From Scenedesmus sp. ARA3 (Eukaryota > Chlorophyta > Chlorophyceae > Sphaeropleales > Scenedesmaceae), in contig RWJK01001484.1 of assembly GCA_004335835.1 (NCBI GenBank), positions 1 through 64,000 on the forward strand: DNA of 64,000 bases, in the 5' to 3' direction. The notes under the pieces were generated by a model. That model searched no databases. It was not told the DNA's origin and worked only from the letters and a program-made list of their open reading frames with translations. Each line of letters opens with the position of its first letter. The stretch's first letter is position 1. Below are positions 13,620 to 25,450 of this stretch, in pieces. The position numbers and the translations under genes are program-made.

Positions 13620-16600
13620 CTGCAGGCTTGAGATCAACTGCACCAATGCGGAGCCCTGCCCGCCAGTGGACTGTGCAGGCAGCTGGCTGCCAGCAGGGCT
13701 GTGTGAAGGGCCATGCGGCGGAGGCGCAGGGCAGCTGCCTGAGCGCTTCAACAACATAACAACACAGGTGTGTTGGATGCAAACATTAGTAAAACGCTAT
13801 ATAGTTGTGTGTGGATATGCCGTGACAGCACAGCTGCCTCATATGTTGCCTCATTTCAGTCTGCCAGCAGCCCACAACAAGATAAGGCTCTTTGGTGTCA
13901 AGGCTCCTGCATTTGCAGTTGCAGAGCTGTGTGCGTCCTGCGCAGCTGACAGATTGCTGTTTTGCAACACACTACTACCCTCCTACGTATGAACTCAACA
14001 TAATTTCCGCCTGCAGGCTGCATATGGGGGCGCCAACTGCTCTGCAGCGCAGAATGAGACGCGCTTGGAGACAGCCTGCAACAACACCGCCCCCTGCCCC
14101 ATCGACTGCGTTGGCAACTGGACCGTTGTAGCCAGTTGCACGGGCGCTTGCGAGGGCGGCAATGGGACCCTACCAGAGCATTACATCATCACAACAACGG
14201 CCAGATTTGGTGGACTGCCTTGCCCGTTTGCCAATGGAGCAGCACGCTCAGTGCTGGAGTGTACGAATGATGCGCCGTGCCCTGTGCCCTGCAACTATAC
14301 CTGGGTTCAGAACGGCAACTGCACAGGTTGGTGGTGCTGGTGCAAAGCAGCGCTGCTTGGAAAGGGAGGTGCAGGAAAGGGATGAGTGTGTCATCCTGCG
14401 CACCCTGCTACAGCAGGACACAAAAGTGCTTGCTGTCACTGTTGAATCTGGTCTGGCTGAACTGACAACAGCATGCCGCTTCCAGCTGTGCAACCATACT
14501 GCCCTGCCTGGTGCTGGCAACTGTACCTATTTCGTCTGTTGAATTTAAGCTGTGTGCATTCAAACTCAACTCAAACTTTGAGGATGTGCATTGTTTGCCC
14601 TGCAGGGGGCTGCGGAGGCGGCAGTGGCGAGCTTCCTCAAGTCGCAACTGTTGCATTTTTATGCATTTCAAATCAACATTGCGGCTGTGCATTGCTGCTG
14701 TGTAGGGGCCTGTGGTGGTGGCAGTGGCGAGCTTCCTCAAGTCCTGGTTGTTGACAGCCCAGCGCTGCATGAGACGATCAAGCCTTGTCAAATCTACCGT
14801 TGCATGCACGAACAGCGCCTCTGCCCACCTGTTGTTTGCTGTGCAGGGACATGTGGAGGCGGCAGCGGCAAGCTGCCTCAGTCCTTGACTGTTGCATTTT
14901 TATAGATTCGCATCAACATTGTGGATGTGCATTGCTGTGCTGCAGGGGCCTGTGGGGGCGGCAGCGGCAAGCTTCCCCAAGCTCTTATTGTTGACAGCCC
15001 AGCGCTGTATGGCGGCAGCTGCCCGGGAGCCAATGGGACTACCAGGTCTACTGTTACATGCACAAACAGCAACCCATGCCCGCCTGTTAACTGCATTGGC
15101 AGCTTCACCAATTCCGGTTCCTGCAATGGGACGTGTAGAGGTGAGAACCCCACAATTTTATTTGTGTGCGGATCATTTGAATCAGGATGCCGCTTGGGCT
15201 CTGCTGCTGTTCCTGGAGCAGGGTTTGCAGTACAATACATTGCGCCTATTCATATGCTGGTTGAGCAATCAGAACTACTCACGCAAGCTTTTGAAGTCAA
15301 TTTGTTGTTTTCCTCATCACACGCTGCCAGCTAGCTATGTGTCTGCTGACTGCTGGCTGTGCTGCCGCGCATGAGCTGCTGTGCTATGTGCTGCTGTGCG
15401 GAGCAGGCGGTGCCGGCAAGCTCACTCATGCGATTCATGCTGGGCCTGATCATGTGGTTGTGTCATGCATGTGCTGCTGTGTTGAGTAGGGGGTGCCGGC
15501 AAGCAGCGGCAGCTGTTCACCATCACCAGGGCGGCAGCCTGGGGAGGGCAGAACTGCTCAGAGGCAGCCGGCACTGAACGCTTCATTGACTGCAACAACA
15601 CAGGTGGGCAGATCGATTAGTTTGCTTTTCCATCGCTTGCGCTGACCATGGGCGTGCTTGTGGGGAGTGGGGATGCCTTGTGCTGTGTCCTCAGCTGTAT
15701 ATGCACTGCCGTACGAGTCGGTTGCCAACTGCACAAGCGTCCAATGCGCCCACTGCGCCTGCAGCAACACGTGATGCCGCTGCATCATGCACTGCATTGT
15801 GCAGACGCTGCCAGTCTGTCATATGTATGGCGCACAATATAGCTGTTTTCACTGTGGCAGCTGCCATCAAATGTTAACATAACTGATATTGCTTCATCCT
15901 GCCATGCCTTGCCATGCTGCATGCGATTGCAGCCTGCTGTCCTGTCAACTGTGTGGCAAGCTGGGTTACGACCGGCAACTGCACGGGAGCATGCAGCGGC
16001 GGCGCGGGGCTCTTACCAGAGCGCTATATCATCACAGGTGTGAAGGGGACGGTGCTGCATACGCATCAGTGCATGATCTCTGCCTTTGGTTGGTTTTCCG
16101 GCACTGCTTGGGTGCTGAAATTGGGCACTTTGCAAATCATAGTACAGGCCATGTGTCATGCTTGGGATGAGAAGGCAACTGACACAACCTGACGGGTAGA
16201 TGGTTCAATAACAGAAGCAGCCCAGCTGCTATAAATTCTAGACTAGACGCAGTTCTACACTTCTACAAGCTTGTAACCAGCTGCATTGAGGCAACTGACT
16301 TGCAAGCGCAATTGCGCTTCACTGACCACTGGCTGAGCTGTCATTGCCCTGATGCATGTGTACGGATATCAGATTCAAGTCATGTGCAATGCTGCATCCG
16401 CTTGTTCTGCTGCTTTGCTCCAACAGTGCCAATGGCCTGCGGCGGAGTGGCCTGCATAAAAGCCAACAACACCAACCGGCTCACGACTGCGTGCAACAAC
16501 ACCACACCCTGCCCACCCCGGAACTGCGTGGGGTCCTGGGTGCCTCGCAACTGCTCTGGTGCATGCGGCGGCGGGTCTGGCCTGCTGCTGGAGCAGTATG

Positions 16601-19600
16601 TGGTCACTGTGACGGCTGCATATAACGGTGAGTGCTGTTAGTAGCGCCGGTGTAACAGGTCGCCGCATATGTGATGCGTTTGTCTGGCCTGTTGCTTGAA
16701 CATGATGTGGTCACTGTGACGGCTGCGTACAACGGTGAGACGTCTGCAAACACGCATAGCACACACAGCTCAAGAGTTTGATGTGTAGGGAAACACACTG
16801 CTGTGGTGTGAGCTAAGTCTGCTGCTGCTGAAACTGCCCGAAGGCGGTGTGGGCACATACTCAAAGGTTGGGTATGAACCTGCTTATTTGTTGTGCTGCT
16901 GCAGGCACGGAGTGTCCTGAAGTACATGGAGCCACCAAGTCAGTGCTGGTGAGGCTTTGCTGCTGCATAATACGGCCTGAGAGTTGTCTGGTCTATGCAT
17001 CTGCTTGCAGCGCTCGTCCTACATCACATATCTACGTTCTTTTGACGGCAGTACTCGACATCAGCGCAGGCATGCACCCCTCAGCCATGCTGGGGGATGA
17101 TGCTGCAGAACATGTAACTTGTAACGCCTCAGCCATGCAGCATGCTGTGTGTACACACGCTGCCCGCCTGCATTCAGGCACAGCATTGCAGTACAGCCTT
17201 CAGTCAGCTAAAACAAGTGCCAATTGGCGCTTGCAAGGCTCTGCTGGTGCCTGCATTTGGTCTATATTTCATAACATGCACAACCTCACGTTGAGGTTAC
17301 AGCTGTCTGGGTGCCTGCCACAGCAGCAGCACCACAGCGGATGAATGCTTTGAAACGCACCGGATATGCAGCTGACCCGCGTACGCATGTATGGTGTGTG
17401 CACCTGTGCTGCAGGCCTGCAACAACACCAACCCTTGCCCCATCAACTGCACAGGAGCATGGCAGGTGCTCAACAGCAGCCTCTGCACTGGGGCATGGTA
17501 GGTGGCTTCCTGCAGCTGCTGGCTGTACAAGCGTTGCATGCACATTACTTTGCTACTGCAGGCCGGCATTCGGCTATGCAACAGCAGCAACGGGAGCCCA
17601 TAATCAGTACGGCACAATGCTGGCAAAACTAAGGGCAAAGCTGTCTGGGCATGCAGCATGTAAGACTTGCTCCAGGCTTATTGCTCTGAGAGTTTCAAGC
17701 TTGACAGCGGCACCCTTGTGTGTTGTTCAAACCAACGTCCGTGCTGACGCTGACTTCTGCTGGTCTTCCCCTGCCTGCAAATTGCACTAGCGATGGTGGC
17801 GCAGGCTTCATACCTGACTCGTTCATTGTGAGCCAGCCTACAACGGTGGCACCATGCCGTCCAAAACAATTATCTGACTCTGCCACCTGTGACCCTTCCT
17901 CTGCCTGCAACTACCAGCATTGGTGGCCCAGGCTTCATACCAGAGACATTCATTGTGAGCCAATATGCATTCCATATGTGGTGGTGGTAGCACACCACCC
18001 TGCATTGAATCATCCTGACGCTGCCGCCTGCAACCCTACTGTTCTGCCTGCAATTTGTTCCAGCGATGGTGGCGCAGGCTTCATACCTGAGACGTTCATT
18101 GTGAGCCAGCCTGCATTGTATGGTGGCACCGCCTGCAGCGCCACCAACGGCACTGTGAGGTGGGCAACAGAATAGTATAATGTTGAATGCATGTTCAAGC
18201 TGCTCTTGCTGTGCTTCAATGCAGCTAGCTAGTGCTGTGTTTATCCCTGCTGGCGGCCTGATCAGTCACACATTACATTAGATTACATGCTCCACTCAAC
18301 AAGGAGTGGGAACCCCAGTCAGGTGCCAACGAGAGGCTCATAGGGGGAGGTAACACTCATTTGTACAACAATGTGTGCCTCAACTTTGTATGCAATGTTT
18401 TGCCCAGCCCATGCCCTCTTTTGAATGACGCCACGTCGCCTGACACGGGTGTTATCAAAGAAGTAGTAGGTATTTATCCACACAGCTGCGTTGTTTGTGC
18501 TGCAGGAATGCAATCGCCTGCATCAACAACACACCCTGCCCGCCCGTCGACTGCGTGGGCAACTGGATTGCCAACGGCAACTGCACCGGCGGCTGCGGCA
18601 ACGTGCGCCTGGGCGGGCTGCTGCCTGAGAGGTGCGTGACATGTTACAAAACATGTTTCTTTGGACAGCGTCAGAGCAATCCACAGAACCAGCATGCCTG
18701 CTCAAGCCAGTAACAGTCCGCATGTGTAATGGGAGGAAGGGCAAGGACAGGCCTTGCAAGGGCCTGGCAGGTGCGAACACTCAAGCACGGAGGCTGCAGG
18801 AAACACTTGCCATGGTGTAGGCAATTGCCTGTTGCAACTGCACCGGCGGCTGCGACAGTGTGCCATTGCTCGGACCGCTCCCTAAGAGGCGAGGCCGCTT
18901 GTGCAGCTGCAACGCAGCTATGCAAACACAGCAGTGAAGGCTGAAGCGCCTGAAGTGCCGGGATCGTGGGGCTACTCAGAACTTTCATCGCTGTAGTGGC
19001 TGTGTAACATATTTCTTCACACGCCATGGCTGCTGCTATGCCGCTTTCCTGCGCTGCAGATATGTCATCACAACGCCCGCAGCGCGCAACGGCACGGACT
19101 GCCCAGCTGAAGCAGGAGACACCCGCATCACCACGCCATGCCCCAACACACAACATATACTGCTTCTTTCCAACTGACAGTCGGGATTGGCTGCGGCACT
19201 TGAGGTGCAGCTTTCAGGGTTAAGAAGCTTCTTGTCAGGTTGTAGTGGTTGTTGTGCATCATATACGGGTTCAGATCTTGGCTGCTGCATAATCTTGCTG
19301 GCGCTGCAGGTATGTTATCACAACACCCGCAGCGCGCAACGGCACAGACTGCCCAGCCGAAGCAGGAGACACCCGCATGACCACGCCCTGCACCAACAAG
19401 AACCCATGCAGGCCGGTGGCTTGCAATGCCACCTGGGTATCTGCTGGGCCTTGTAATGGTGCCTGCAACAACGGCACAGGCACACGACCAGAGATGTATG
19501 TGATCTATGCGCCGCCAGTTGACAACGGCGCAAACTGCACTCATCCAAATGGCACTATCAGGTGAGAACGGGACTGCTCGATGGCTGCTGTTGGGTGTTG

Positions 19601-20806
19601 TTGCTGCTGTTAGCGTTGCTGCACAGCAGTCATGTTCATGGGTGCATGCGCAGCTGCAGCTGTGCACATGCAGTCTTATCACCACTAGAAAGGCAAAACT
19701 TTGCAAGGCTTTGGTGCTGCTGCAGGGCCAGTCGTACTAGGGACTTTGGCAGCGCTTCAGGCTTTGTGCACTTTTAAAACAGCAGCGCCGCTCTGGTGCA
19801 TCATGCATGCATGTCTGCAAAGCTGTGATCCTCCGCTGCTGTTTCTGCTGCTGCTACTGCTGCAGGTCCACGACCAGCTGTAAGAACCCCACCCCATGCC
19901 CCATCAACTGCAGCAGTGCCGCTCCACTGCTGATTGTGACTGCTGCTGCCCCTGCATCCCTGCCGCTGCTGCTGCTGCAGGTCTACCACAACTTGCAAGA
20001 ATCTCACACCCTGCCCTAACAACTGCACCGGCAGTTGGAGCAGCTGGACAAATTGCACCGCACCCTGCGCAGGCGGCAACCACACATCAACCTTCACTAT
20101 CACAGCCCCAGCTCAGCACAACGGCAGTGAATGTGAGGCAGCTAATGGCACGGTTCGCAGCCAGAATTGCAATATGCAGCCCTGCCCTGAAGATTGCTGG
20201 GGCCAGTGGAGTAACTGGACTGAATGCAGTGCAGCATGCAATACCGGCTACCATACTTCATTCTTCACAGTTTACAAAGACAAGGCATATGGAGGAGCTG
20301 ACTGTGAGGCCGCAAATAACTCAATTCGAAACGACAGCTGCAACACGCAGCCGTGCCCTGAGGCTTGTGTCGGTGGCTGGGGGCCCTGGTCAGAGTGCAG
20401 CGCTAGTTGCTGCGGCGGCAGCCGGAGCGCGTCATTTGTTGTTACATCGCCTGCGTTATATGGAGGTGCTGAATGTGTGGAGGCGAATGGCACGGAGCGC
20501 AGTGAAGCCTGCAATCAGCACCACTGCCCCATCGACTGCGTAGGTGAGAGCAGTACACATAAGGGCACGTGTATACATGTTTTAGGTCGCAAGGAGGCAA
20601 GGCTATGATTCACCAGATATTCAGCTGTTCATTGCAGCTCATGCGCAGGTGCTTATTAGCGGCCTGTACCCACCTGCAGCAGGCTAATGGGTGATGGGCA
20701 GGTGAAAAAGTAGCCTACGTTGAAAGATGAATGAAGATGATGAATCATGCAACATGAAGATGACCACACCAAAGATGAATTGGTGTGCAAGTACCAAGCA
20801 TCTGCT

Positions 20807-20862
<56 letters not shown>

Positions 20863-22304
20863 ATTGCACCCTCTCCTCAGGCTCATGGGTCCCTGGCTCC
20901 TGCAACGGCCCCTGCAACAACGGCAGCGGCTCCTTACTGGAGTACTATATTATAACAAACCCTGCTGCTTACAACGGCACGGAATGCAACACCACTCATG
21001 GTGCAACGCGCCCGGCTGCTTGCATCAACAGCCTGCCTTGCCCAGTTCACTGTGAGGGCTCTTGGGTGACAGCCAGCAGCTGCCAGGGCCCCTGTGGTGT
21101 TACTAACGGCTCACTGCCTGAGGAATATAACGTTATAACGCCAGCGGCACATGGCGGTGATGAGTGCGAGGCAGCTCAAGGGGATATGCGCAACACAACA
21201 GTTTGCAGTACTGTTCCGTGTCCGGTGCCCTGCCGGGCGGTGTGGGATCCTGTCGGGTGCTCTGGGGAGTGTGGGGGCGGTATAGGGTTTTTGGATGAGG
21301 TGTTTAGGGTTTTGCAGCCGCCACTGTGGGGAGCCCCGGCTTGTGCAATTGAGGATGGATGGATGAGGAGTGATCTGGTGTGTCAGAATGACGAGCTGTG
21401 TCCAGTCGATTGTGTGGGAGCGTATCTGCCGAACGGCAACTGCACGGGCAGCTGCTCAACCCAAGGGCAAGGGGTTTTGCCAGAGGTGTATGTTATAACA
21501 ACTCCAAGGGTGGCGGCTGGGCAGCCATGTCCTGTGGCTAATGGTACCACGCGTGCCACTACACCTTGCATAAACACAACCCCGTGTCCATGCAAGGGGC
21601 AGTTTGTGGCTACTGGGCAGTGCATGGCAACATGCAGCAGTACTGGCTTGCAGCGTGAGGTATATGTTATTACTGCTGACGTCGTATTTGGTGGCGCGTC
21701 TTGCGCTGTTAGCAATGGCGCAATGCGTTATTCTACTTGCACAAATAACACGGTTTGCCCATGGGCTGATGTCGTGCTGCCAGATAGTCCACCTGTCTTG
21801 CCGCCTTTAAATATGATGTTAAATGACACTGGGGTTGTCATAAAGGGCGGCAACGTGACAATATCTGGGATCAAGATTGAGGGTGTGAGTGGCTTCAGCA
21901 ATGGTTCCACTGGTGGTGGTATTTCATCGGGCTCTTTCAGTGTCGGCAGCAGCAGCAGCAATGCGTCTGCTGCTGGCACCAACAGCAGCAGCAGCAGCAA
22001 GCCACCAAAGCCGCGCATTGCTGCTTTTAATGGCACCCTAGGGTTTTACACGCTAGGGCTGCTGGTGGAGGTTTTGGGTGAATTCGAACTGCAGCGGTCA
22101 ATGGCATGGACGTGGGACACACGCTACAGTGCATGGAGTAGCCAGGTGGGTGTGCGGGTGACATGTATGTGACATGCATTGTACAACATTCTCATGCGCT
22201 GTGGCTGAAGCAGCCAGCAGGATGCACGCGTGGTCAACCCATGCTATCATGTGCTCAAGTCAGAGTGCGCTCACGCTGATTCAAGCCGCCAGCACTGCTG
22301 CAAA

Positions 22305-22353
<49 letters not shown>

Positions 22354-22688
22354 GCTGCTGCCGCTGCTGCAGGTGTCTATCAGGGGCGTCTTTGTACTGA
22401 CGCGGGAGGAATTAGTCAACAACGTCACAGTGAGTAGCTTACTGGCGAGCACCCAAACCACGCTGTCTGCATAGACAACAGCCGGCTACAAACTGCTTTC
22501 TGCGGCTGGCGATGCCTTGCGCTGCTGAAGACAATGCAATGGAGCCAGAGCATGAAAGCTATTTTTGCAGCTGCATGGAGGATGGCGGATGCAAAAGCAT
22601 CCTTGCATGATCCTGTCTGACAGCGGTGCATACATCCGACACCGCACACGTGCATTGCCAACTGCTGCTGCTGCCGCCGCCGCCGCCG

Positions 22689-22728
<40 letters not shown>

Positions 22729-23694
22729 GCAGACAAGCATCCAGACGCTGCGGCCGCGTGTCTCAGGCTACCTCAACCTTTGGTCAAAGGCCTACCCCGG
22801 CCCTGGCTTCTCAGGTGGGTGTGAACATTGTGGTTCAGATGCATGGCTCTTGCATGGGCGCCAGCATTGCATCCTGTGGCACTGTCTTTTGGTGTGATGG
22901 CGCAAACCACAGAGTGCAGCAATGCACTCGTGGGGTGAGCTGCATTTGGCACCACTCAATGTACCCGCCAGGAAACATGGTTGTCATGTTTGCTTGCCAT
23001 GTATCAAGTTCTGTGTACTTAGTGTGCCTGCTGCATCTGTAGCTCTGCTTCAACACCAAACATTTGGAAACAACCAGTGCATTATGCTGTACGCTGCAGG
23101 CCGCTATGACTGGTCAGGAGAGCTGGAGCTCTCTCCTGACCCCTTCACTGAATGGCAAGACGCTGCTGAACTTCTGCACACCAACAGCAGCAGCAGCAAC
23201 AGCACCAACCCTCCAGCTGGCAACCGCCACAGAATACTGCTGCAGGATGCCAGCAATGCAACCAGCACTGGCATGGTGCCTGTGCAGGGCCGTGTTGCAG
23301 TGAAGGAGTCCAAAGCTCCTGTCGACCCCAGCAGCAGCAACTCCCCTGCAGGTACTGTTGCACTAGATGACTCAGGTGACATCACTCTGATCTGTCTAAA
23401 CGGAGTCTGCCCGCCGAGCCTGACCGGCTTACCGGGCCTCGCTGAGACTCCTGACTCAGGCGAGACTGGAGGCTCAGGTCAGACTCAGAACCCGGTGGGC
23501 GCGGTCACCGGGATGAGACTGCTGATCATCCTTCTGGCAGCGCTGGTAGCGCCAGCTGGACTTGCAATTTGTGCTGCTGGGGTTGCAGCGGTAGTCCTGA
23601 AGAGGCGGCGGAAGGAGAAGGAAGATGAGCAGGCGAGGGATGCGCGGCTGAAGCGGCTGCACACGCACAAGGAAGGTCAGATTGCTGGCCGCCA

Positions 23695-23728
<34 letters not shown>

Positions 23729-25072
23729 CTACAGTTGCAGGGACGGCAGGGCGTGAAGCAAAGCTGGCGCAGCGTTGATGGCGGTGATGCATCATGGGTG
23801 CCCGGTGTGTCTCCAAGCCCAGCTGTTCTAAGAAGATCCACTGCTGGCGGCTCTTATAGCGGCAGTGATGAGTTCACTGACGCCAACCTAGCCCTGCAGC
23901 AGCAGCAGCAGGAGGCGATTGCAAGCTCGAGCATTGAGCGGCTTCAGCCGGGCGAGACTGGCTTTGGCAGTATGCCTGGTGGGGTGAATCGCTTTGCAGC
24001 GATGGTGACGATGCCGCCTGGGAGGGACAGCATGGATGGCTTTGGGGTGGAGAGGTCGAGAGGCAGCAGGTGGTCTCTGGCTGGGTCTGTTGCTGGCATG
24101 GCAAGCTCAGTGGCTGCTGCCGTGCGCTTCAGGTGAGAGGGCTGGGTTGAAGATGTTTGGCTTTTCTCTCGGCCCTACCGCTATAGCACAGCCACTCAGC
24201 CGCAGATGGGTGCCAGTATCAACAATGCGCGCACAAGAATGCTACATGCCATATACCGCATTCATAGTTTGCTAGCAGCGCATGTGGCTCCTCAAGCAAA
24301 ACAGCATGAGTTGAGAGGTCCAGGGGCAGCAGGTGGTCTCTGGCTGGGTCTGTTGCTGGCATGGCGAGCTCAGTGGCTGCTGCTGTGCGCTTCAGGTGAG
24401 AAGGCTGGGTTAAAAATGTTTGGCGGTGTCCTGTCGTGACGCAACTCAGCCGCAGATGGGTGCAAGCCTCAACAATGCGCGCACCGGAATGCTGCATGTC
24501 ACATACCACTTCTTTATCTGCTCAGCAGCACATGTGGCTCTTCAAGTGGAAAAGCATTCGTCAGTGCGACATACATCTGTCACAGATTTGGACGCACTGC
24601 ACCGCCTACTGCATTGGTGTGCAGTGAATCACTGACGGCACATTTGGAGCAGCCTTTCAAAGGACGGTCAACAGAATTCGCCAACCTCACTGCGCGGCAC
24701 TGCCTGTTAATGCACTGTACAGTGCACATGTGCAGGTCGTTACAGGCTAATGAAGCCTACAGGGTGGCTGCGGCAGGGGTTTAATACTGACATGTATTGC
24801 ATTGCATTGCATCTGTGTGCTGCGCAGGTCTTCGCAGGCTGGTGAGGCCTACAGGGCTAGTGCCTCAGGCAGAGGTTTAGTGAAGCATGTAATGTAATGT
24901 AATGCAACGTATTGCATTGGTATGCAGGTCTTCGCAGGCCGGTGAGGCCTACAGGGTGGCTGAGCTGCGGCCAGCTGTGCATGCCAGTGGCGGCTCCTTC
25001 TTCAACTTCTTCCACCCTTTTGCAAACAACGGCCCAGGCCATGCTGTGGAACAGCAGCAGAACAACACAGCT

Positions 25073-25108
<36 letters not shown>

Positions 25109-25264
25109 GCACCGGTTGTGCCTGCTGCTTCGCCTGCGCAGCTGGCAGTGCAGCAGCAGGCTTCTGCAGCAGCTGAGGTAGCGATGGCTGCTGCGCTTGC
25201 TGCTAGTGATGGGCAGGGCAGGGGAGGGAGGGCCCAGCGGGGCCAGCGGCAGCACTACTTTTAG
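9719..25264 (+). CDS. Giant secreted/membrane protein: choice-of-anchor L domain + ~21 TSP1-like repeats
   Basis: Predicted surface or extracellular-matrix glycoprotein of 2,206 residues. Exons: 9719-9736, 9903-10182, 10508-10765, 11133-11594, 11851-12002, 12185-12407, 12737-12780, 12993-13068, 13234-13336, 13626-13767, 14017-14326, 14946-15140, 15490-15603, 15933-16037, 16427-16627, 16905-16948, 17415-17497, 18064-18159, 18506-18631, 19310-19561, 19981-20543, 20881-22145, 22373-22429, 22733-22814, 23100-24132, 24928-25264; every phase joins. Order of parts: signal peptide (1-40), a choice-of-anchor L domain to about 297 (QYVFGSEEYPDF, YNDIFGFFMW, YHVKLAIADG), about 21 Cys-rich repeats of about 60 residues to about 1570 (pattern DCVGxWxxxGNCTGxCGGGxG, then LPExYxIT, then CPxANGTTR), a further extracellular region, one membrane helix (about 1889-1916) followed by KRRRKEKEDEQ, and a Gln/Ser-rich cytoplasmic tail. 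Three repeats (exon 19981-20543) have canonical TSP1 WSxWxxC. N-glycosylation sequons abound. Ligand unknown. Confidence 0.9.
12185..13767 (+). repeat. TSP-gene exon block 1 (duplicated)
   Basis: Five exons (12185-12407, 12737-12780, 12993-13068, 13234-13336, 13626-13767) match the five exons of 16427-18631 one for one. Shared features are an exon ending VTAAYNG, a 44-base exon starting GTECPEV, an exon ending in AWQVLNSS, an exon with GGAGF(V/I)PET, and an exon with PCPPVDC. Confidence 0.85.
12454..12522 (+). repeat. Extra copy of exon end, with AG and GT
   Basis: Near-identical copy of the last about 65 bases of exon 12185-12407, preceded by CAG and followed by GTGAGC. It could serve as a cassette exon, although 68-69 bases would shift the frame depending on the exact ends. 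Confidence 0.8.
14606..15000 (+). repeat. Four tandem exon starts (GGCGGGSGELPQ type)
   Basis: Copies begin at 14606, 14706, 14847 and 14946, each directly after an AG (CAG, TAG, CAG, CAG). They code variants of ACGGGSGKLPQ. Only the last continues into a full exon (to 15140) with a GTGAGA donor. Copies 2 and 4 share a further stretch coding VDSPAL. Confidence 0.85.
16666..16734 (+). repeat. Extra, decayed copy of exon end
   Basis: Copy of the end of exon 16427-16627 at the same intron position as the copy at 12454-12522. It keeps the GTGAGA donor but has lost part of its 5' side. Confidence 0.75.
17791..18110 (+). repeat. Three tandem exon starts (GGAGFIPETFIVSQ type)
   Basis: Copies begin at 17791, 17918 and 18064, each after an AG. 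Only the third runs on to a donor (18160) and is used in the model. Confidence 0.85.
19060..19380 (+). repeat. Two tandem exon starts (YVITTPAARNGTDCPAE)
   Basis: Copies begin at 19060 and 19310 with nearly identical sequence for about 85 bases. Only the second continues into a full exon. A partial copy of the preceding exon's end lies at about 18828-18895. Confidence 0.85.
19866..20030 (+). repeat. Two exon starts before the TSP1 exon
   Basis: Copies at 19866 and 19981, both after a TGCTGCAG acceptor, code STTxCKNxTPCPxNC. The second is used in the model. Either acceptor leaves the same phase. Confidence 0.75.
20812..20862 (+). repeat. (CTG)17 next to a 3' splice site
   Basis: Lies 18 bases upstream of the acceptor at 20879-20880 in the thrombospondin-type gene. 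Similar tracts are at 13566-13625, 22307-22372 and 22662-22730, each ending at an acceptor. Confidence 0.9.
24305..24395 (+). repeat. Copy of cytoplasmic-tail exon end
   Basis: Repeats the last about 85 bases of exon 23100-24132, including the CGCTTCAG/GTGAGA donor, inside the following intron. Confidence 0.85.
24736..24970 (+). repeat. Three tandem starts of the last TSP-gene exon
   Basis: Copies begin near 24736 (decayed), 24828 and 24928 with shared CAGG-TCTTCGCAGGC and GAGGCCTACAGGG. The period is about 95-100 bases. Only the third opens into the terminal exon. Confidence 0.8.
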
Positions 25265-25321
25265 GCCTCAGTCGGGCCAGCAAAGGGAGTGCAGTGTTTG
25301 AAAATGGTATTGCTGCATCAT

Positions 25322-25450
25322 ATGTTGCAGCTTGGTTGCAGGACTTTTCATATGTGGGAGGCAGCGATGGCTGCTGCGCTTGCTGCTAGTGGCGGCAGGG
25401 GCGGGTGGGGAGGGCCAGGCGGCGCCAGCGGCAGCACTACTTCAAAGTCT
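25322..25450 (+). repeat. Copy of the TSP-gene coding end, in 3' flank
   Basis: Repeats the last about 85 coding bases (GCGATGGCTGCTGCGCTTGC to CAGCGGCAGCACTACTT) about 185 bases downstream of the stop. The end of the gene has thus also been copied in tandem. Confidence 0.8.

Larger units (their letters stand above)
16427..18631 (+). repeat. TSP-gene exon block 2 (duplicated)
   Basis: The second copy of the five-exon block: 16427-16627, 16905-16948, 17415-17497, 18064-18159, 18506-18631. Exon phases and the 44-base exon size are conserved. The first intron of both blocks carries a copy of the preceding exon's end. Confidence 0.85.
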
